Origin: Candidatus Equibacterium intestinale
GTDB lineage: Bacteria > Bacteroidota > Bacteroidia > Bacteroidales > UBA932
Direction of reading: 5' to 3'
Length of the DNA: 6,443 nt
NCBI GenBank assembly: GCA_018064305.1
Contig: JAGHVP010000179.1
Span: 1 to 6,443, forward strand
This document shows positions 1-6,322 of the stretch, in pieces. Position numbers and translations under genes: made by a program. The notes under the pieces were generated by a model. The model was not told the origin of the DNA and ran no database searches. It worked only from the letters and a program-made list of their open reading frames with translations. Within the stretch, counting starts at the first letter, position 1, and every line of letters begins with the position of its first letter.

Positions 1-38
1 GCTTCTACTAGCCTGCAAGGGGTTTTTCAGTGCCCTCA

Positions 39-46
39 TATATTTG
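39..46 (+). promoter_or_regulatory. Predicted -7 box (TATATTTG) of the pspC-padR-pspC operon
   Basis: TATATTTG is an exact match to the Bacteroidota -7 consensus TAnnTTTG. It ends 21 nt before the ATG at 68, almost the same spacing as the identical box before lepA, which gives a short leader of about 15 nt. No clear -33 TTTG is present at the expected distance; only a T-run at 23-27, which is too close. The box overlaps an in-frame TTG at 44, which argues against that codon as the translation start. Confidence 0.6.
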
Positions 47-67
47 CATCACAAAATATATAATGAA

Positions 68-646
68 ATGAAAAAGACTGTTTCAGCTGCAATAGGCAGC
101 AAAAACTTCATCATCGACGAAGACGCATACTCTCGTCTTGACACATACCTCAAAGCCTTCCGCAGCCGCCTGGGCTCAACTGCAGGAGCCGACGATATAA
201 TGCGCGACCTTGAAGACCGCATCTCCGAGCTGCTGGCAGGTCACGTCCGTCCCGACGGCGGAGTGGTAACCCTTGACATGATAGAGATCATCGCCAGCCA
301 GATAGGGATGCCCGACAGCACCTCTGCAGGCAGCTCTTCTACAGGCCAGTCATACAGCTATGCCGGCAGCCAGGCATCAGGCAAGAAGGCAAGACGCAAA
401 TTCTACCGTGACCCCGATAAACGCTCCATCGCAGGAGTGTGCAGCGGTCTGGCAGAATATACCGACACCGACCTCACCATCATCCGCATAATTGCAGTGA
501 TACTGCTTCTCTGCTTCAGCTGCGGATTCTGGATCTACCTCGTATTCTGGCTTGTTGCACCCCTTGCCAAGACTCCCACCGAAAAGTGCGAGCTGCGCGG
601 TCTGGAGCCCACCTACGAAAACCTTTCCCAGTTCTCAAACAACTAG
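68..646 (+). CDS. Short PspC-domain membrane protein (192 aa)
   Basis: Small membrane protein of the PspC family, named after phage shock protein C, an envelope-stress partner in Proteobacteria; the role of Bacteroidota members is not well defined. Residues 1-80 form a soluble N-terminal domain (FIIDEDAY, then DDIMRDLEDRISELL) also seen in the downstream paralogue. Residues 83-110 are a Ser/Gly-rich linker ending in a basic patch. The PspC domain covers about 111-168: KFYRDPDKRSIAGVCSGLAEY, then one hydrophobic segment at about 137-165. A conserved tail, EKCELRGLEPTYENL, follows. The start at 68 is chosen because MKKTVSAAIG aligns without gaps to MKKTEQVNIG of the paralogue and because the -7 box lies just upstream. 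The reading frame stays open to the left window edge and an in-frame TTG sits at 44, but neither fits as a start. First gene of a three-gene operon. Molecular function is inferred from the domain only. Confidence 0.88.
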   Translation: MKKTVSAAIGSKNFIIDEDAYSRLDTYLKAFRSRLGSTAGADDIMRDLEDRISELLAGHVRPDGGVVTLDMIEIIASQIGMPDSTSAGSSSTGQSYSYAGSQASGKKARRKFYRDPDKRSIAGVCSGLAEYTDTDLTIIRIIAVILLLCFSCGFWIYLVFWLVAPLAKTPTEKCELRGLEPTYENLSQFSNN

Positions 647-655
647 CACCGCATT

Positions 656-985
656 ATGGAGAATATCACAGAAAACGTGCGTTCGCAGATGCGGAAGGGA
701 GTGCTTGAATACTGCATCCTCTCTATCCTTGCAAAAGAAGACGCCTACCCTTCTTCTATCATCACGCGCCTCAAGGAGGCCAACATGATTGTGGTGGAGG
801 GTACCATATACCCGCTGCTGATAAGGCAGAAAAACCAGGGGCTGCTCTCTTACCGCTGGGAAGAGTCGCCGCAGGGTCCGCCGCGCAAATATTATACTAT
901 CACCGACAAGGGCCGCGATATGTTGGAGCAGATGGACCAGGCATGGAAAGAGCTGGTGGAGACAATTGACGGCATCAGAAAATAA
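656..985 (+). CDS. PadR-family transcriptional regulator (109 aa)
   Basis: Winged-helix DNA-binding protein of the short PadR type, with a single C-terminal dimerisation helix. Residues 12-42 (MRKGVLEYCILSIL onward) form the first helices. Residues 47-64 (VVEGTIYPLLIRQKNQGLL region) correspond to the recognition helix, with the family's G-T-x-Y-P-L-L pattern. Residues 66-83 form the wing, containing the hallmark SPQGPPRKYYTIT. Residues 84-108 are the dimerisation helix (DKGRDMLEQMDQAWKELVETI). Members usually act as repressors, often of their own operon, responding to small molecules or envelope stress; the ligand cannot be read from sequence. It lies 9 nt after the first PspC gene and 5 nt before the second, so all three are probably co-transcribed and autoregulated. 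The position 52-60 segment reads IYPLLIRQK where I would expect something like LYPLLTRLK, a mild variation that should not change the family call. Confidence 0.92.
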   Translation: MENITENVRSQMRKGVLEYCILSILAKEDAYPSSIITRLKEANMIVVEGTIYPLLIRQKNQGLLSYRWEESPQGPPRKYYTITDKGRDMLEQMDQAWKELVETIDGIRK

Positions 986-990
986 CCGCT

Positions 991-1998
991 ATGAAAAAGA
1001 CCGAACAAGTGAATATCGGAGGCTATGCCTTCTGTGTGGATTCAGATTCATACAACCTTATTAGAAGCTATCTCGACGGCCTCACCGCCTTTTATGCCAA
1101 CAGTGCCGACGGGGCAGAGATTGTAGACGGGATAGAGGAACGTATGGCCGAGCTGCTGCTTGACCGCTGTGGAGAAGGCACGGTGGTTTCCGCAGCCGAT
1201 GCAGACTATGTGATACGGATCCTGGGCACACCCCGGAATTTTGCTGAGGAGGGCGGTGGACAGCCCGGAATGCCGAAGGCGGAACCGGTGGTGAAGAAGC
1301 GCCTCTACCGCGACATCTCTAACAAGCAGATATCAGGTGTGTGCAGCGGTCTGGCGGCATATCTGCATCTGGATGTGTTCCTCATCAGGCTTATCTTCGT
1401 GCTGCTTTTCCTGGGCTCCTTCGCCCTTGACGAGGCAGTGTTCATAGTGCCGCTGGCATACTTCATACTTGCATTCATAATGCCCAAGGCCGACAACATG
1501 CAGAAGATGTGCGAGCTGAAGGGTGAAGGATGCTCGTATTCCGATGTCGAGAACCAGCTCCGCAGCCAGAAGGTGAAGCCCTCACAGCCCGCCGGCAGTG
1601 CGCTGGGCCGCATCCTCGGCATCATCGTGGGTTCGATACTGTTCTTCTCAGGCCTGAGCTTCCTCTTCGGAGGTGCCGCGCTGTTTGCCATTCCGGCAAA
1701 GCTGCCGGCACTTTCAGGGCTGCTTGCCGAGCTTACTGAAGAGATTCAGGATATATTCAGCATCGGCTCCCTACCGCACTTCAGAATGGCTACGATAGTA
1801 TTTGCAGCAATCACATACGCGATTCCGTGCCTGCTTTCGATCTATGCCGGTATCCTGCTGATTTTCAAGCTGAAATCACCAAAATGGCACCCGGGCATAA
1901 TAATGCTGCTCATCTGGATCGCAGCCATTGTGGGGCTGGCATTCCTTCTTACAGGCGACCTGCTGGAGATAGGCCGGTTCAAACTGTTTGACATATAA
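991..1998 (+). CDS. Long PspC-domain membrane protein (335 aa)
   Basis: Paralogue of the protein encoded at 68-646, with extra membrane helices. Residues 1-84 are the same N-terminal domain (MKKTEQVNIGGYAFCVDSDS; GAEIVDGIEERMAELLLDR). Residues 85-102 are a short linker. The PspC domain spans about 103-167: KRLYRDISNKQISGVCSGLAAYLHLDVFLIRL and a hydrophobic stretch at about 129-165. The tail motif MCELKGEGCSYSDVENQLRSQ follows at 173-193, matching CELRGLEPTYENL in the shorter protein. The C-terminal half adds three probable helices at about 205-236, 268-294 and 300-322, with a polar loop at 246-266. It therefore probably sits in the inner membrane with the N-terminal domain in the cytoplasm; topology is inferred. 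Last gene of the operon, 5 nt after padR, followed closely by a terminator-like dyad. No catalytic motif is visible; a sensor, scaffold or membrane-stress role is the best guess. Confidence 0.9.
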   Translation: MKKTEQVNIGGYAFCVDSDSYNLIRSYLDGLTAFYANSADGAEIVDGIEERMAELLLDRCGEGTVVSAADADYVIRILGTPRNFAEEGGGQPGMPKAEPVVKKRLYRDISNKQISGVCSGLAAYLHLDVFLIRLIFVLLFLGSFALDEAVFIVPLAYFILAFIMPKADNMQKMCELKGEGCSYSDVENQLRSQKVKPSQPAGSALGRILGIIVGSILFFSGLSFLFGGAALFAIPAKLPALSGLLAELTEEIQDIFSIGSLPHFRMATIVFAAITYAIPCLLSIYAGILLIFKLKSPKWHPGIIMLLIWIAAIVGLAFLLTGDLLEIGRFKLFDI

Positions 1999-2000
1999 AA

Positions 2001-2035
2001 GAAGCGGGACCCGCCAACCGGCCGGCCCCGCTTTC
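2001..2035. terminator. Probable bidirectional terminator between the pspC operon and lepA
   Basis: AAGCGGG (2002-2008) pairs perfectly with CCCGCTT (2027-2033), extendable by a G-U pair, around a GC-rich loop of 18 nt. On the plus strand it is followed by TTCATTTT, and on the minus strand the flank is CTTCTTTTATATG, so it could serve both converging units. It starts 3 nt after the stop codon of the long PspC gene. Internal dyads (GCGGGACCCGC at 2004-2014 and CCGGCCGG at 2018-2025) could compete with the main stem, and neither T-tract is perfect. Confidence 0.6.
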
Positions 2036-2065
2036 ATTTTCAAAAAGGTCCAGGCACTATTTCTT

Positions 2066-2087
2066 GCCGAGGATACCGCCGAGGATA
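2066..2087. repeat. 10-bp direct repeat downstream of lepA
   Basis: GCCGAGGATA occurs at 2066-2075 and again at 2078-2087 (12-nt period). On the minus strand the stretch 2092-2057 reads DSILGGILGKK and then a stop, resembling the Gly-rich C-terminus of a protein, but there is no nearby start and the frame runs back into the end of lepA in another phase. It is either chance or the relic of an older gene end. It lies in the lepA 3' untranslated region. Confidence 0.4.
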
Positions 2088-2103
2088 GAATCTGTATGAT
2101 GAT

Positions 2104-3888
2104 TTACAGTTTGAGCACTGCCATGAATGCGCTCTGGGGTACCTCTACATTGCCCACCTGGCGCATGCGCTTCTTGCCCTGTTTCTGCTTTTCAAGGAGC
2201 TTGCGCTTACGGGTGATATCACCTCCGTAGCATTTGGCAGTTACATCCTTGCGCACAGCCTTCACTGTCTCGCGGGCGATGACCTTGGCACCGATGGCGG
2301 CCTGGATGGCAATTTCGAACTGCTGGCGCGGAATCAGCTCCTTGAGCTTCTCGCACATCCTGCGGCCGAAATCGTATGCATGGTCGCGGTGGATGAGGCT
2401 TGAAAGGGCGTCGACCTGCTCTCCGTTGAGCAGTATGTCAAGCTTCACAAGGTCGGCATCCTTATAGCCTATGATATGGTAGTCGAACGAAGCGTATCCT
2501 TTAGAGATGGATTTGAGCTTGTCGTAGAAGTCGAATACAATCTCTGCAAGGGGCATGTCGTAGTTGAGCTCCACGCGGTCGGCCGTGATGAAGTGCTGGC
2601 TCACCAGTGTGCCGCGCTTGTCCAGGCACAGCTTCATGATGGGGCCGAAGAAATCACTGCGCGAGATTATCTGTGCGCGGATATAAGGCTCTTCTATCTT
2701 GTCGATGAGTGTGGGTGCGGGAAGCCCTGAAGGATTGTGGACATTCACAACCTCGTGCTGGGTGGTATATACCTTATACGACACGTTGGGCACAGTGGTG
2801 ATGACATCCATGTCGAATTCACGGTAGAGTCTCTCCTGAACGATTTCAAGGTGGAGCAGCCCCAGGAAGCCGCAGCGGAAGCCGAATCCAAGCGCAAGCG
2901 AGCTTTCGGGCTCGAACACCAGCGAGGCGTCGTTGAGCTGAAGCTTCTCCAGCGAGGCACGCAGGTCTTCGTACTGGTCGGCCTCGACGGGATATACACC
3001 GGCGAAAAGCATGGGCTTCACCTCTTCGAAACCGGCGATGGACTCTTCGCAGGGCCGCTCCACGTGGGTTATGGTATCACCCACCTTCACATCCACCGCA
3101 CTCTTTATTCCGGATATGATGTATCCCACACTGCCGCATTCGATGGTCTTGCGTGGTGAAAGTTTCATCTTGAGCGATCCGACCTCATCGGCCTGGTACT
3201 CCTTGCCGGTGTTCACGAACTTGACGGTGTCACCGGTGGAGATAGAGCCGTTGAAAACCTTGAAATAAGCTATGATGCCGCGGAACGGGTTGAACACGCT
3301 GTCGAAGATGAGGGCCTGCAGCGGCGCACCGGGGTCTCCCACGGGAGCTGGAACCTTCTCCACGATGCTGTCGAGGATAGCACTGATGCCCTCTCCTGTC
3401 TTGGCACTGGCAAGCAGCACGTCGGAAGGGTCGCAGCCCAGCAGGTCCACCACCTGGTCGCGCACAACATCCACCATCGCCGCATCCATGTCAATCTTGT
3501 TCAGCACCGGAATGATTTCCAGGTTATGCTCTATGGCAAGATACAGGTTGGAGATGGTCTGTGCCTGGATACCCTGTGTGGCATCAACCACCAGCAGTGC
3601 TCCTTCGCAGGATGCAATGGCACGTGACACCTCGTATGAAAAGTCCACGTGGCCCGGAGTGTCGATGAGGTTGAGGATATACTGCTCTCCCTTGTATGCA
3701 TACTCCATCTGGATGGCGTGGCTCTTTATGGTAATTCCCTTCTCTTTTTCAAGATCCATCGAATCAAGAACCTGAGCTTCCATCTCACGCTCGTCAAGAG
3801 TCTTTGTGTATTCCAGCATACGGTCGGCCAAAGTGCTTTTTCCGTGGTCGATATGTGCTATAATGCAGAAGTTCCTGATGTTTTTCAT
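2104..3888 (-). CDS. lepA: Elongation factor 4 / LepA ribosome-associated GTPase (594 aa)
   Basis: Translational GTPase EF4, which binds the ribosome, can back-translocate tRNAs and has been linked to initiation and 30S assembly. All five G motifs are present: AHIDHGKST (11-19, P-loop), EKGITIKS (49-56, switch I), DTPGH (76-80, with the catalytic-type His80), NKID (130-133) and SAKTG (161-165). Domain II follows at about 188-277, domain III at about 290-370 and the EF-G-like domain V at about 400-480. The LepA-specific C-terminal domain fills 480-594, with the family-typical KCYGGDITRKRKLLEKQKQG and the run VEVPQSAFMAVLK near the end. Length is normal for the family. The start at 3888 gives the usual MKNIRNFCIIAHIDHGKS; an in-frame ATG 33 nt upstream (3921) lies above the predicted -7 box, so it is rejected. 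Single-gene unit, divergent from tkt and convergent with the pspC operon. No disruption seen. Confidence 0.98.
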   Translation of the reverse strand: MKNIRNFCIIAHIDHGKSTLADRMLEYTKTLDEREMEAQVLDSMDLEKEKGITIKSHAIQMEYAYKGEQYILNLIDTPGHVDFSYEVSRAIASCEGALLVVDATQGIQAQTISNLYLAIEHNLEIIPVLNKIDMDAAMVDVVRDQVVDLLGCDPSDVLLASAKTGEGISAILDSIVEKVPAPVGDPGAPLQALIFDSVFNPFRGIIAYFKVFNGSISTGDTVKFVNTGKEYQADEVGSLKMKLSPRKTIECGSVGYIISGIKSAVDVKVGDTITHVERPCEESIAGFEEVKPMLFAGVYPVEADQYEDLRASLEKLQLNDASLVFEPESSLALGFGFRCGFLGLLHLEIVQERLYREFDMDVITTVPNVSYKVYTTQHEVVNVHNPSGLPAPTLIDKIEEPYIRAQIISRSDFFGPIMKLCLDKRGTLVSQHFITADRVELNYDMPLAEIVFDFYDKLKSISKGYASFDYHIIGYKDADLVKLDILLNGEQVDALSSLIHRDHAYDFGRRMCEKLKELIPRQQFEIAIQAAIGAKVIARETVKAVRKDVTAKCYGGDITRKRKLLEKQKQGKKRMRQVGNVEVPQSAFMAVLKL

Positions 3889-3910
3889 AGAATTATATGG
3901 TCTTTGAATG

Positions 3911-3918
3911 CAAATATA
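3911..3918 (-). promoter_or_regulatory. Predicted -7 box of lepA (TATATTTG on the minus strand)
   Basis: Plus-strand CAAATATA is the complement of TATATTTG, an exact TAnnTTTG match and the same octamer found before the pspC operon. It ends 22 nt before the lepA ATG at 3888, giving a leader of roughly 15-17 nt. No convincing -33 TTTG is visible around the expected position. It overlaps the region where the -33 contact of the tkt promoter would fall. Confidence 0.65.
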
Positions 3919-3931
3919 CACTAAAATTCGT

Positions 3932-3939
3932 TACTTTTG
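3932..3939 (+). promoter_or_regulatory. Predicted -7 box of tkt (TACTTTTG)
   Basis: TACTTTTG matches the TAnnTTTG consensus exactly and ends 44 nt before the chosen tkt ATG, implying a leader of about 38 nt. A TTTG at 3903-3906 is upstream, but the 25-nt gap looks too long for a normal -33 element. The likely start of transcription near 3946 means that in-frame ATG 3897 could not be used. Confidence 0.65.
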
Positions 3940-3983
3940 CAGAATGTACGACAAATGACAAATATCATATAAACACATACCAA

Positions 3984-5999
3984 ATGAACAAAATTTCTAC
4001 AATGAATCTGGCAGCGGACAACATCCGTATCCTTGCTGCATCAATGGTTGAAAAAGCGAACTCAGGTCACCCCGGCGGAGCCATGGGCGGCGCTGACTTC
4101 ATCAATGTTCTCTTCTCAGAATTTCTCGTGTACGACCCCGAGAATCCCAAATGGGAAGGCCGTGACCGTTTCTTCCTCGACCCCGGCCACATGTCACCCA
4201 TGCTTTATTCTACACTTGCACTCACAGGCAAGTTCAAGATGAAAGAGCTTGCAGCGTTCCGTCAGTGGGGCAGCCCCACACCCGGTCACCCCGAGGTTTG
4301 CGTGGAGCGCGGCATCGAGAACACTTCAGGTCCCCTCGGACAGGGCCACACATTCGCAGTAGGTGCAGCCATCGCAGCCAAATTCCTGAAAGCCCGTTTG
4401 GGTGAGGTAATGAACCAGACCATCTATGCATACATCTCTGACGGTGGTATCCAGGAAGAGATCTCACAGGGTGCAGGCCGTATCGCAGGCCACCTCGGAC
4501 TGGACAACCTCATCATGTTCTACGACTCAAACGACATCCAGCTCTCAACCGAGACCAAGGCCGTTACAAGCGAGGATGTTGCAAAGAAATACACAGCCTG
4601 GGGCTGGAAAGTTTACGAAATCGACGGTAACGACGTCAAACAGATCCGCGCAGCCCTCAAGAAGGCACAGGCAGTGAAAGACGCTCCCACACTCATCATC
4701 GGTCACACCGTAATGGGCAAGGGCGCCCTGAAGGCCGACGGTTCAAGCTACGAGAACTGCTGCGCAACCCACGGTGCACCCCTCGGCGGCGACGCATACG
4801 TCAACACCATCAAGAACCTTGGCGGTGACCCCGAGAACCCCTTCAAGGTATTCCCTCTCGTCAAGAGACTCTACAACCGCCGCAAGAAAGCCCTCATGGA
4901 GATTGTTGCCGAGCGCAAGGTTGCCAAAGAGGCATGGGCAAAGGCAAATCCCGACAAGGCTGCCAAGATGGAGAAATGGTTCAGCGGCGCTGCTCCCGAA
5001 ATCGACTGGAGCGCTGTAAGCCAGAAAGCCGGTGCTGCAACCCGTGCAGCCAGCGCAACTGTACTCGGCGTGCTCGCAGAGCAGGTTGAGAACATGGTTG
5101 TGGCTTCTGCCGACCTCAGCAACTCAGACAAGACAGACGGCTTCCTCAAGAAGACCCACGCATTCACCAAAGGTGATTTCAGCGGTGCATTCTTCCAGGC
5201 AGGTGTGGCAGAGCTCACAATGGCATGCTGCTGCCTCGGTATGGCACTCCACGGCGGTGTAATCCCCGCTTGCGCAACATTCTTCGTATTCTCAGACTAC
5301 ATGAAGCCCGCTGTCCGCATGGCAGCCCTCATGGAGACTCCCGTCAAGTTCATCTGGACTCACGACGCATTCCGCGTAGGTGAAGACGGTCCCACTCACG
5401 CGCCCGTAGAGCAGGAAGCCCAGATCCGCCTCATGGAGAAACTCAAGAACCACCACGGCAAGAACTCTGCACTCGTGCTCCGTCCCGCAGATGCAGAAGA
5501 GACCACAGCATGCTGGCGTCTTGCAATGGAAAACACATCAACTCCTTCATGCCTCATCCTGTCACGCCAGAACATCGCCAACCTTCCCGAGGGTAACGAC
5601 TACAGCCAGGCAGCCAACGGTGCATACGTTGTTGCAGGCAGCGCCGAGAAGCCCGATGTAGTGCTGGTTGCTTCAGGCAGTGAAGTTTCAACCCTCGTTG
5701 CAAGTGCAGCTCTTCTCAAGGCCGACGGCATCAAGGTACGCGTGGTATCAGCTCCTTCAGAGGGACTCTTCCGCAGCCAGAGCAAGGCATACCAGAACAG
5801 CGTCATCCCCGCAAATGCAAAGGTATTCGGCCTCACAGCCGGTCTGCCCGTAAACCTGCAGGGTCTTGTAGGCGCCAACGGTATGGTGTACGGCCTCGAG
5901 TCATTCGGTTTCTCAGCTCCCTACAAGGTGCTCGACGAGAAACTCGGCTTCACTCCCGGCAATATCTACAACCAGGTGAAAGCATTCCTCAAGAAATAA
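3984..5999 (+). CDS. tkt: Transketolase (671 aa)
   Basis: Thiamine diphosphate-dependent enzyme moving two-carbon ketol units between sugar phosphates in the non-oxidative pentose phosphate pathway; cytosolic dimer. The cofactor (PP) domain covers about 10-340: SGHPGGAMGG with His29, DPGHMSP with His69, GPLGQG (116-121), and the metal/ThDP segment from SDGGIQEE (152-159) to DSNDIQ (181-186), plus ATHGAPLGGD with His263. The Pyr domain covers about 352-530, with the catalytic Glu410 in GVAELTM, the WTHDAFRVGEDGPTH stretch (458-472) and the sugar-phosphate arginine in SRQN (Arg528). The C-terminal domain is at about 545-668 (VASGSEV; SFGFSAPYKVL). Length fits the family (E. coli TktA is 663 aa). 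The start MNKISTMNLAADN at 3984 is chosen because the earlier ATG 3897 lies upstream of the -7 box; ATG 4002 is possible. Codons are strongly biased to C-ending forms, consistent with high expression. Monocistronic: divergent lepA upstream, strong terminator downstream. Confidence 0.97.
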   Translation: MNKISTMNLAADNIRILAASMVEKANSGHPGGAMGGADFINVLFSEFLVYDPENPKWEGRDRFFLDPGHMSPMLYSTLALTGKFKMKELAAFRQWGSPTPGHPEVCVERGIENTSGPLGQGHTFAVGAAIAAKFLKARLGEVMNQTIYAYISDGGIQEEISQGAGRIAGHLGLDNLIMFYDSNDIQLSTETKAVTSEDVAKKYTAWGWKVYEIDGNDVKQIRAALKKAQAVKDAPTLIIGHTVMGKGALKADGSSYENCCATHGAPLGGDAYVNTIKNLGGDPENPFKVFPLVKRLYNRRKKALMEIVAERKVAKEAWAKANPDKAAKMEKWFSGAAPEIDWSAVSQKAGAATRAASATVLGVLAEQVENMVVASADLSNSDKTDGFLKKTHAFTKGDFSGAFFQAGVAELTMACCCLGMALHGGVIPACATFFVFSDYMKPAVRMAALMETPVKFIWTHDAFRVGEDGPTHAPVEQEAQIRLMEKLKNHHGKNSALVLRPADAEETTACWRLAMENTSTPSCLILSRQNIANLPEGNDYSQAANGAYVVAGSAEKPDVVLVASGSEVSTLVASAALLKADGIKVRVVSAPSEGLFRSQSKAYQNSVIPANAKVFGLTAGLPVNLQGLVGANGMVYGLESFGFSAPYKVLDEKLGFTPGNIYNQVKAFLKK

Positions 6000-6022
6000 C
6001 TGAAAGCTACATAACAATGCAG

Positions 6023-6056
6023 GACGGCGCCTTTTACGGGCGCCGTCTTTTTTTTT
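6023..6056 (+). terminator. Rho-independent terminator of tkt
   Basis: GACGGCGCC (6023-6031) and GGCGCCGTC (6039-6047) form a perfect 9-bp GC-rich stem with a 7-nt loop (TTTTACG), followed at once by nine T residues (6048-6056). It begins 23 nt after the tkt stop codon. This is a textbook intrinsic terminator and indicates that tkt is transcribed alone. Confidence 0.95.
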
Positions 6057-6141
6057 CTCCGGAGCAGAGCAGCGGCAGGGGACCTGTCTCTAAATGCATA
6101 TCCCGCCGGGAATCTGAGACTCGTGACAGAGATTAGAATTA

Positions 6142-6249
6142 CGTGGTGCACAAAGTATTGATTGCCAGGTTATTACACAATATAGCCCCTCGATATTTCA
6201 AGGGGCTGATATACATAACTGGCAGATTACCAGACAGTAACGCGCCACG
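6142..6249. repeat. 108-nt nested imperfect inverted repeat
   Basis: Four nested arms pair around a 10-nt loop at 6191-6200. The core AGCCCCT (6184-6190) pairs with AGGGGCT (6201-6207). ATAT (6180-6183) pairs with ATAT (6209-6212) past one bulged G. TGCCAG-g-TTAT (6163-6173) pairs with ATAACTGGCA (6215-6224), ten pairs with one bulge. The outermost CGTGGTGC (6142-6149) pairs with GCGCCACG (6242-6249), eight pairs including one G-T. Unpaired flanks separate the outer arms. No T-tract follows, so it is not a standard terminator. It could be a structured RNA, a small palindromic repeat element or a protein-binding dyad. Confidence 0.7.
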
Positions 6250-6277
6250 GTCTCCGCCACTGCCGCACTTGCGCGCT

Positions 6278-6322
6278 GGCAGCAATGCCAGCAATGGCAG
6301 CAATGCCAGCAATGGCAGCAAT
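6278..6322. repeat. Tandem array of five 9-bp units, alternating GGCAGCAAT and GCCAGCAAT
   Basis: Five exact 9-bp units lie in a row: GGCAGCAAT at 6278, 6296 and 6314, and GCCAGCAAT at 6287 and 6305, so the true period is 18 bp with a single G/C switch. Read differently, the 5-mers TGGCA and TGCCA (complements of each other) alternate at 6277, 6286, 6295, 6304 and 6313, each separated by GCAA. Any neighbouring pair can therefore form a 5-bp hairpin closed by a GCAA (GNRA-type) tetraloop. The period is a multiple of three, so frames across it encode Ser-Asn-Gly/Ala or Leu-rich repeats, but no real gene is evident. Confidence 0.9.

Noticed and set aside
1..38. Possible tail of an upstream gene or its terminator (AGGG...CCCT around 18-36)
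   Set aside because: The dyad is only four pairs and a frame open across the first 63 nt is too short to support a partial gene.
3272..3775. 167-codon plus-strand open frame antisense to lepA
   Set aside because: It lies entirely within the well-conserved lepA reading frame and its composition is what antisense of a biased gene gives.
3944..3958. Tiny upstream frame MYDK-stop in the tkt leader
   Set aside because: It starts at about the predicted transcription start, is only four codons long and lacks any feature of a leader peptide.
6086..6135. Possible transposon ends: CTGTCTCTAA at left and GACAGAGATTAG at right
   Set aside because: The right copy is the complement without reversal, so it is a mirror and not a true inverted repeat; no transposase or target duplication is seen.
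6139..6321. 60-codon minus-strand open frame with Leu-rich repeat (LLALLPLLALLP)
   Set aside because: The Leu-rich part is only the translation of the GCAA-spaced array; the rest comes from the palindrome. No start signal supports it.
6278..6322. CRISPR-like array
   Set aside because: Units of 9 bp are contiguous with no unique spacers and no cas genes are nearby.
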